Origin: Hydrogenophilales bacterium 16-64-46
GTDB taxonomy: Bacteria; Pseudomonadota; Gammaproteobacteria; Burkholderiales; Thiobacillaceae
Assembly (NCBI GenBank): GCA_002281775.1
Contig: NCGY01000014.1
Coordinates: 1 to 40,568, forward strand
Direction of reading: 5' to 3'
Length of the DNA: 40,568 bases
The position numbers and the translations under genes were made by a program. Below the pieces are notes generated by a model. That model did no database searches. It was given only the letters and a program-made list of their open reading frames with translations, and was not told the DNA's origin. This document shows, one piece after another, positions 35,972 through 40,568 of the stretch; position 1 is the first letter of the stretch; every line of letters begins with the position of its first letter.

Positions 35972-36937
35972 ATGGTCCGCCCCAATCCGCTCTATCCCCC
36001 CCTCACGCCCTATGCCAGCGGCCATCTGGCTGTCGACGCGCTGCACCATATCTACTGGGAAACCTCGGGCAACCCGGACGGCATCCCCGTGCTGTTCGTG
36101 CACGGCGGCCCCGGCTCCGGCACGTCGCCCACGCAGCGGCGATTTTTCGATCCGGCGCGCTATCGCATCGTCCTGTTCGACCAGCGCGGCTCGGGGCAAT
36201 CGGTACCGCACGGCGAGCTCAGCGACAACACCACGCCGCACCTCGTCGCAGACATGGAGGCGCTGCGCCATGCACTCGGCATCGGGCAGTGGCTGGTGTT
36301 CGGCGGCTCCTGGGGGTCCACGCTGGCGCTGGCCTACGCCGAGGCGCATCCCGATCGCTGCCTCGGCCTGGTGCTGCGCGGCATCTTCCTCTGCCGCAGG
36401 AGCGAGATCGACTGGTTTCTCTATGGCATCCGCGCGTTCTTCCCTGAAGCCCAGCGCCGGCTTGCCGATTTCATCCCGGCGGACGAACGACACGACCTGC
36501 TGACGGCCTACCACCGCCGGCTGGTCGATCCCGATCCACGCATCCACCAGCCTGCGGCCTACGAATGGGCCACCTTCGAGGCCTCGTGCTCCACCCTGCT
36601 CCCGAACCGCGAACTCGTTGCCGCCTTCGGCAGCGACAGGACCGCGTTGTCGCTCTCCCGGATCGAGGCGCATTACTTCGTCCACAACATCTTCCTGCCA
36701 GAGAACAGCCTGCTCGACAACATCGATGCCCTCCGCCCCCTGCCCGGCGTGATCGTGCAGGGACGCTACGACGCCGTCTGCCCCATCGTCTCCGCCGACG
36801 AGCTCGCACGCGCCTGGCCCGAAGCGCGCTACGTGATCGTGCCGGACGCTGGCCATTCCGCGTTCGAACCCGGCATTGCGCGCGAGCTTGTCGCGGCCTG
36901 CGACCGCTTTGCCGCCACCGGCGGCTTTGCGCCGTAG
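35972..36937 (+). CDS. pip: Proline iminopeptidase
   Basis: 321 aa. Alpha/beta hydrolase of the S33 family: oxyanion HGGPGSG (residues 44-50), DQRGSGQS, nucleophile Ser113 in GGSWGS, Asp in GRYDAVCP and His in PDAGHSAFEP. The start YPPLTPYASGHLAVDALHHIYWETSGNPDG is typical. It removes N-terminal proline from peptides in the cytosol. The DUF3025 gene follows by 36 bp. Confidence 0.95.
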   Translation: MVRPNPLYPPLTPYASGHLAVDALHHIYWETSGNPDGIPVLFVHGGPGSGTSPTQRRFFDPARYRIVLFDQRGSGQSVPHGELSDNTTPHLVADMEALRHALGIGQWLVFGGSWGSTLALAYAEAHPDRCLGLVLRGIFLCRRSEIDWFLYGIRAFFPEAQRRLADFIPADERHDLLTAYHRRLVDPDPRIHQPAAYEWATFEASCSTLLPNRELVAAFGSDRTALSLSRIEAHYFVHNIFLPENSLLDNIDALRPLPGVIVQGRYDAVCPIVSADELARAWPEARYVIVPDAGHSAFEPGIARELVAACDRFAATGGFAP

Positions 36938-36973
36938 TCCCGACAAACGCATCGCCTGCCTGAACCCTGCCGT

Positions 36974-37726
36974 TTGAACTTCTCGCACCCCGTCTTCGGA
37001 CCCTACCAGCCCCTGATCGCCACGCTCGATCTGGAAAACGGCCTGCCCGCACTCTCCGCCCTCAACGCGCAGGCGGCCGTGCTGAACATCGTGCAGGCTC
37101 AGGGCAGGCCGCTGCGCTTCATCGCCCCCCACGGCAAGCTCGCCGCGCGCGATTACGAAACCCACATCCTCGAGAGCGGCACCGTCCCCACCCGTGCAGA
37201 CACCTGGCACGACGCGCTGAATGCGCTGGTGTGGCTGCGCTACCCACGTTTCAAGGCCGCGCTCAACGCCGCCCACGTCAGCGCCATGCGTGCGGAAACC
37301 GGCCCGGCGCGCAGCCGCCGGCGCGACGCGCTCACCATGCTCGACGAGTCCGGCGTATGGCTCATGGGCGAGGACCGCAACCTGTACGAGCTGATCAAAG
37401 CACACGCCTGGCAGACGCTTTTCCGGCAACAGCGCCAGGCCGTGCAATCCGGCCTGCGCGTGGTGGTGGTGGGCCATGCCCTGCTGGAAAAGGCGCTTGC
37501 GCCCTACCCCGCCATGACCGGAAAATGCCTGTGGCTGGGGCACCCGGCAGACGATGAAGCCACCGCCTGCGCCGCCCTGCCCGGCCTCGACTCACCCCAC
37601 CGACTTGCGCCGCTGCCGGTGCAGGGCATCCCCGGCTGGGACGCTGCCAATGCCGACCCCGGCTACTACGACAACGCCGATGTTTTCCGCCCCGCGCGGG
37701 TCAGGGTCGGCGACACAGCAGCCTGA
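36974..37726 (+). CDS. DUF3025 protein
   Basis: 250 aa from TTG 36974. The family hallmark YETHILESGTVPTRADTWHDALNALVWLRYPR is clear, as is LDESGVWLMGEDRNLYELIKAHAWQTLF. The function is unknown; the protein is cytosolic, without metal motifs. Its last 26 bp overlap the end of the convergent adhesin-E-like gene. Confidence 0.85.
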   Translation: MNFSHPVFGPYQPLIATLDLENGLPALSALNAQAAVLNIVQAQGRPLRFIAPHGKLAARDYETHILESGTVPTRADTWHDALNALVWLRYPRFKAALNAAHVSAMRAETGPARSRRRDALTMLDESGVWLMGEDRNLYELIKAHAWQTLFRQQRQAVQSGLRVVVVGHALLEKALAPYPAMTGKCLWLGHPADDEATACAALPGLDSPHRLAPLPVQGIPGWDAANADPGYYDNADVFRPARVRVGDTAA

Positions 37727-38090
37727 CACGCGGATCGTCGGCTGGCAGCACTCGCCAGTCGGACGCCTTCAATTGCGCATACGGCGCGGCCCGGTGTTCG
37801 ATCAGCGCATCCTGGTCGGAGAACACTGCCCGCGACAAGGTGGCCACGCGGCGCGTGCCGCAGTCCAGCACGCGCCGCTCCAGCACCTCGCGCATCGGAC
37901 GCAGGCTCGCCGGATCGATCTTGCCGGCAGTCAATAGCAGCCGTTCATGGAAATGCAGCGCGCCGCCACGCGCCTCCACCCGTGCAGGGTCGATCAGGCG
38001 CAGGCCTTCCGGCGATTCGTCGAGCGTCTGCCACGCCCCCATCCCCGCCAGCGGCCAGCCAAGCAACAGCGTGACTGCCAGCCGGATCAT
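37701..38090 (-). CDS. Exported surface-adhesin-E-like protein
   Basis: 129 aa from ATG 38090, which overlaps the upstream stop (ATGA). The signal peptide is MIRLAVTLLLGWPLAGMGA. The mature protein has the pattern of small E-like proteins: WQTLDESPEGLRLIDPARVEARGG, beta strands, then RRVLDCGTRRVATLSRAVFSDQDALI and LLCRR, with two Cys that could pair. The function is unknown. It is coupled to the SpoIIAA-like gene. Confidence 0.65.
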   Translation of the reverse strand: MIRLAVTLLLGWPLAGMGAWQTLDESPEGLRLIDPARVEARGGALHFHERLLLTAGKIDPASLRPMREVLERRVLDCGTRRVATLSRAVFSDQDALIEHRAAPYAQLKASDWRVLPADDPRVRLLCRRP

Positions 38091-38455
38091 TCTGTCGCGA
38101 CCGGCAACTCGCCCCCGGCCACCCAGGCCTGCGCCATATCCAGATCGTCGAACAGGCGGATATCCGCCGACATGAACAGGCGGTTGAGCCACATGCTCCA
38201 CGCCACCCACTGGTCGCCGGTGAGCACGGCAATGCGCCCGAAATCGTGCTTGTGTTCGCGCGAGAACATCAGCTCTTCCCACGCCACATCCAGGCTGTAG
38301 GAGAGCATGTCGCGCAGGTCGAACAGCACGTTCACCTCGCCCTGGAATTCAATGCCATAGTTCACCGCCTGCTCGAACTCGCGGTAGTCCTCAAGCGTGA
38401 ACTGCCCCATCACCGACACGGCGACACGGTTACCCTGAATATCGAGACTGATCAT
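38087..38455 (-). CDS. SpoIIAA-like (STAS-related) protein
   Basis: 122 aa from ATG 38455 with CAGGAG upstream. The family pattern is ISLDIQGNRVAVSVMGQFTLEDYREFEQAV, then VNVLFDLRDMLSYSLDVAWEELMFSREHKHDFGRIAVLTGDQWVAW. These small cytosolic proteins have a STAS-like fold and bind membranes or ligands; the role is unproven. It is followed with overlap by the adhesin-E-like gene. Confidence 0.88.
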   Translation of the reverse strand: MISLDIQGNRVAVSVMGQFTLEDYREFEQAVNYGIEFQGEVNVLFDLRDMLSYSLDVAWEELMFSREHKHDFGRIAVLTGDQWVAWSMWLNRLFMSADIRLFDDLDMAQAWVAGGELPVATE

Positions 38456-38485
38456 GGCTGCACTCCTGCAAGGATGATGTTCCAA

Positions 38486-39352
38486 CTATAGCGAATCGGC
38501 CCGGGCCGGGCTGGACGCGCGCACCGCCAGAATCCCGGCCGCCGCCACCGTCGCCATGCCCACCCACGCCAGCATGGGCAAATGCTCGCCGAACAACACC
38601 ACGCCGTACACCGCCGAAAAGCCCACCGTGGTGTAGGCAAGCGCCCCCACCGTGAGCGTGCGACCCCGGTGATACGCACGCGTCAGCGCCAGTTGCGCCA
38701 GCGTTGCCGTCACCCCCAAGCCTGCCAGCCACGGCCAGTCTGCAGCAGCAGGCCGGTGAAACCCCGCCACCGCCATCCACGCCGCCCCGCCCAGCGTGGA
38801 CAACAGCGTGAAATAGAACACCACCCGCCATTCCGGTTCGCCCAGTTTGCCCAGCGATTTCACATTCACATACGCCACCGCCGCCAGCATCCCCGACACC
38901 AGCCCCGCCAGGGCCGGCACCCAGGCCTGCCCGTCCACCTGTGGCTGCAACAGCAGCACTATCCCCACAAACCCCAGCCACACCGCCGCGATCAGCCCCC
39001 GGCCATGCCTCTCCTTCAGCCACCACGCCGACAGGCCCGCGAGAAACAGCGGCGCCGTGTAGTTGAGTGTCACCGCCGTGGCCAGCGGCAACTGCGCAAT
39101 GGCGAAGAAGAACAGCACCAGCGCCGAAAACCCCGACAGCCCGCGCCACACATGCGCCCACCCGTGCGGCGTAGCCAGCGGTGCCAGCAGCCGGCGATGC
39201 GAAACCGCGATCACGACCCAGATCGCCACCAGCCCAAACACGGACCGGTAGAACACCAGCTCGGCACTGGAAAACTGCGCCGACAAATGCTTGACCAACA
39301 CGCCCATCAGCGCGAACAGGGCGGCCGCCACCAGCATCCAGCTTGATTTCAT
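38486..39352 (-). CDS. EamA/DMT-family transporter
   Basis: 288 aa from ATG 39352; a TTG at 39361 is an alternative. Ten membrane helices form two EamA repeats (about 10-135 and 150-280). Family features are LFALMGVLVKHLS, FYRSVFGLVAIW, ATAVTLNYTAPLFLAGLSAWWLKER and GALAYTTVGFSAVYGVVLFGE. It is probably a metabolite exporter of the RhaT/YdcZ-like superfamily; the substrate is unknown. It ends 30 bp upstream of the SpoIIAA-like start. Confidence 0.93.
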   Translation of the reverse strand: MKSSWMLVAAALFALMGVLVKHLSAQFSSAELVFYRSVFGLVAIWVVIAVSHRRLLAPLATPHGWAHVWRGLSGFSALVLFFFAIAQLPLATAVTLNYTAPLFLAGLSAWWLKERHGRGLIAAVWLGFVGIVLLLQPQVDGQAWVPALAGLVSGMLAAVAYVNVKSLGKLGEPEWRVVFYFTLLSTLGGAAWMAVAGFHRPAAADWPWLAGLGVTATLAQLALTRAYHRGRTLTVGALAYTTVGFSAVYGVVLFGEHLPMLAWVGMATVAAAGILAVRASSPARADSL

Positions 39353-39367
39353 CTCAAGCAAAGCGAT

Positions 39368-40345
39368 TCATTGATCGAGCGGGCTGCGCACGCCGCGCCC
39401 GCCCCGATTCAGCACATGGGTATAGATCATCGTCGTGGACACATCCGCATGGCCAAGCAGTTCCTGCACCGTACGGATGTCGTAGCCGGATTCAAGCAGG
39501 TGAGTGGCGAACGAATGCCGCAGCGTATGCGGCGTAACCGGCTTCGCAATGCCCGCCTTCACGGCAGCCTTGCGCACAGCACGCTGAACCCGCTTGTCAT
39601 CCACATGGTGCCGCCTGATCGCCCCGGAGCGTGGATCTACCGAAAACCCCGATGCCGGGAAAACATATTGCCAGCCCCAGGACTTGCCCGCATTCGGATA
39701 CTTGACCGCAAGCGCATCAGGCAACCAGACCTCGCCCTGGCCAGCGGCCAGGTCCGCCTCGTGCTGCGCCTTCACACCACGCAAATGCAATCGCAGACGT
39801 TCGTTCAGGCTTGCCGGCAACATCGTCACCCGATCCTTGTTGCCCTTGCCCTCGCGCACGACAATTTCGTTGCGGAAAAACTCGACATCCTTCACGCGCA
39901 GGCGCAGCGCTTCCAGCAAACGCATGCCCGATCCATAAAGCAGCCGAATGATCAAATCCATCAAGGGATCATCGATGCACTGCAGCAGGTCCTGCAACTC
40001 GCCGCGCGACAGCACGACTGGCAGGCGCACCGGCTTCTTGGCGCGCGTCACGTCTGTCAGCCACGGCAATTCCTGCCCGAGCACTTCCTTGTATAGAAAC
40101 AGAATGGCTGCCAGCGCCTGGCCCTGGGTCGAAGCCGACACATGCCGCTCCACAGCCAGAGAAGTCAGAAACGCCTCAACCTCCTCTTTGCCCATCTCCA
40201 CAGGGTGGCGTTTCCCGTGAAAAAGGATGTATCGTTTGACCCACTGCAGATAAGCCTGCTCGGTGCGCAGACTGTAATGCATCACCCGGATTCGATCCCG
40301 CAACTGATCCAGGAGTCTCGGGTTTTCAGCAGGTTGTTCCGGCAT
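39368..40345 (-). CDS. intI: Integron integrase IntI
   Basis: 325 aa from ATG 40345; a TTG at 40351 is possible. Tyrosine recombinase residues are Arg142 ([13 protein letters not shown]), Lys167 or 170, His273-x-x-Arg276 ([17 protein letters not shown]), His299 (LGHADVS) and Tyr308 (MIYTH). The IntI-only insertion (about 204-231: [28 protein letters not shown]) separates it from XerC/D. It recombines attC cassettes into attI. It is divergent from the cassette array that starts at 40473. The gene is intact. Confidence 0.95.
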   Translation of the reverse strand: MPEQPAENPRLLDQLRDRIRVMHYSLRTEQAYLQWVKRYILFHGKRHPVEMGKEEVEAFLTSLAVERHVSASTQGQALAAILFLYKEVLGQELPWLTDVTRAKKPVRLPVVLSRGELQDLLQCIDDPLMDLIIRLLYGSGMRLLEALRLRVKDVEFFRNEIVVREGKGNKDRVTMLPASLNERLRLHLRGVKAQHEADLAAGQGEVWLPDALAVKYPNAGKSWGWQYVFPASGFSVDPRSGAIRRHHVDDKRVQRAVRKAAVKAGIAKPVTPHTLRHSFATHLLESGYDIRTVQELLGHADVSTTMIYTHVLNRGGRGVRSPLDQ

Positions 40346-40356
40346 GCGCAACTCGG

Positions 40357-40385
40357 TATTTACGGAGGATTATTGGACATGACAA
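40357..40385 (-). promoter_or_regulatory. Candidate intI promoter
   Basis: On the minus strand, -35 TTGTCA (40385-40380) and TAAATA (40362-40357) are 17 bp apart. The -10 is weak and the start of transcription would lie within a few bases of the start codon. No LexA box is seen. Confidence 0.35.
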
Positions 40386-40417
40386 CTAATGGAATCAGCA
40401 GGTTAGCACGACAACCC

Positions 40418-40479
40418 GGTTTATCCGACACATCCAATAAACCAGTATGCCGGCATTTGTCGGCTAATTAACGTTGGGC
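40418..40479 (+). other. attI-like site with cassette insertion point
   Basis: The integron core GTTGGGC is at 40473-40479 (pattern GTTRRRY), with insertion expected between G40473 and T40474. Upstream are the inverted repeats GGTTTAT/ATAAACC (40418-40424, 40437-40443) and CCGACA/TGTCGG (40425-40430, 40458-40463), candidate integrase-binding sites. The position, upstream of and divergent from intI, is right for attI. Confidence 0.75.
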
Positions 40480-40497
40480 GTCTTTAGAGGAGCCGCT

Positions 40498-40568
40498 TTG
40501 ACTTACCGGAACGAGAGCGAATTTGAAGCGCATATTCGTGCCCTAATCAATGAGCACGTCACCAAGGC
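40498..40568 (+). CDS. First integron cassette gene, 5' end only
   Basis: TTG 40498 has AGAGGAG 5 nt upstream. 23 codons are visible before the window ends (MTYRNESEFEAHIRALINEH...). A start 25 bp past the core site and a strong ribosome site are normal for cassette genes. Too little is visible to name the product. Confidence 0.6.
   Translation, partial: MTYRNESEFEAHIRALINEHVTK

Noticed and set aside
35924..37543. 539-codon minus-strand ORF across pip and DUF3025
   Set aside because: Shadow of two well-supported plus-strand genes.
40386..40401. LexA box upstream of intI
   Set aside because: The best match is CTA-N10-CAG with a non-palindromic centre, far from the two clear boxes at lexA.

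Overview
The window is high-GC proteobacterial DNA. The gene set fits a betaproteobacterial chemolithotroph or facultative respirer, most likely a Thiobacillus-like member of the Nitrosomonadales. That lineage call is inference from gene content (CydP-type bd oxidase operon, sulfide-quinone-reductase-like flavoprotein, rhodanese, c-type cytochromes, a chromosomal integron integrase), not from a marker gene.

Layout. (1) 1-6676 is the right-hand part of an integrated element. Every gene is on the minus strand: a P4-type integrase beside a 45-nt tRNA-Arg(ACG) 3' fragment (attR), a small HTH-like protein, an AlpA-type regulator, a zinc-motif protein, a CHC2 zinc-finger primase-like protein, an SF3/AAA-like replicative ATPase, a terminase small subunit, and the start of an HK97-type prohead protease that runs off the window. 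Downstream of the replicative ATPase lies a pair of inverted iteron arrays around an AT-rich core, a strong candidate replication origin. The compact order int-alpA-primase/helicase-ori-terS-protease resembles phage satellites (PICIs, in particular capsid-encoding ones) more than a full prophage. (2) 6677-8467 is the host flank: an HTH protein, a tiny exported peptide and a decayed fragment of a LapB-like type I secretion ATPase. (3) 8468-18278 is housekeeping DNA: prfC, a MITE-like palindromic element, lexA with twin LexA boxes shared with a divergent small gene, recQ, a VapBC-type toxin-antitoxin pair, lysS and acnA with a strong terminator. (4) 18389-27760 is respiratory: two c-type cytochromes, a sigma-54 activator, and a divergent cyd operon (cydP-cydA-cydB-DUF2141-cydX-DUF302-SQR-like-ybgE-truncated haemoglobin, then rhodanese) behind a near-perfect sigma-54 promoter. 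(5) 27790-31385 holds a hydrolase, an unknown secreted protein, a ZIP transporter and a SLAC1-type channel. (6) 31448-35448 is a minus-strand signalling cluster: a MASE1-GGDEF-EAL protein, a short coiled-coil protein, a FIST sensor and a lone Rossmann domain. (7) 35449-35971 is non-coding and rich in inverted repeats. (8) 35972-39352 holds a proline iminopeptidase, DUF3025, adhesin-E-like, SpoIIAA-like and EamA genes. (9) 39368-40568 is the integrase end of an integron, with an attI-like site and the start of the first cassette gene.

How it works together. The most coherent stories are the satellite-like island with its own replication module and packaging start; a bd-oxidase operon apparently switched on by a PAS/AAA+ activator through sigma-54 and carrying sulfide- and sulfur-handling partners; a LexA-controlled divergent pair; and an integron whose integrase shows no LexA box.
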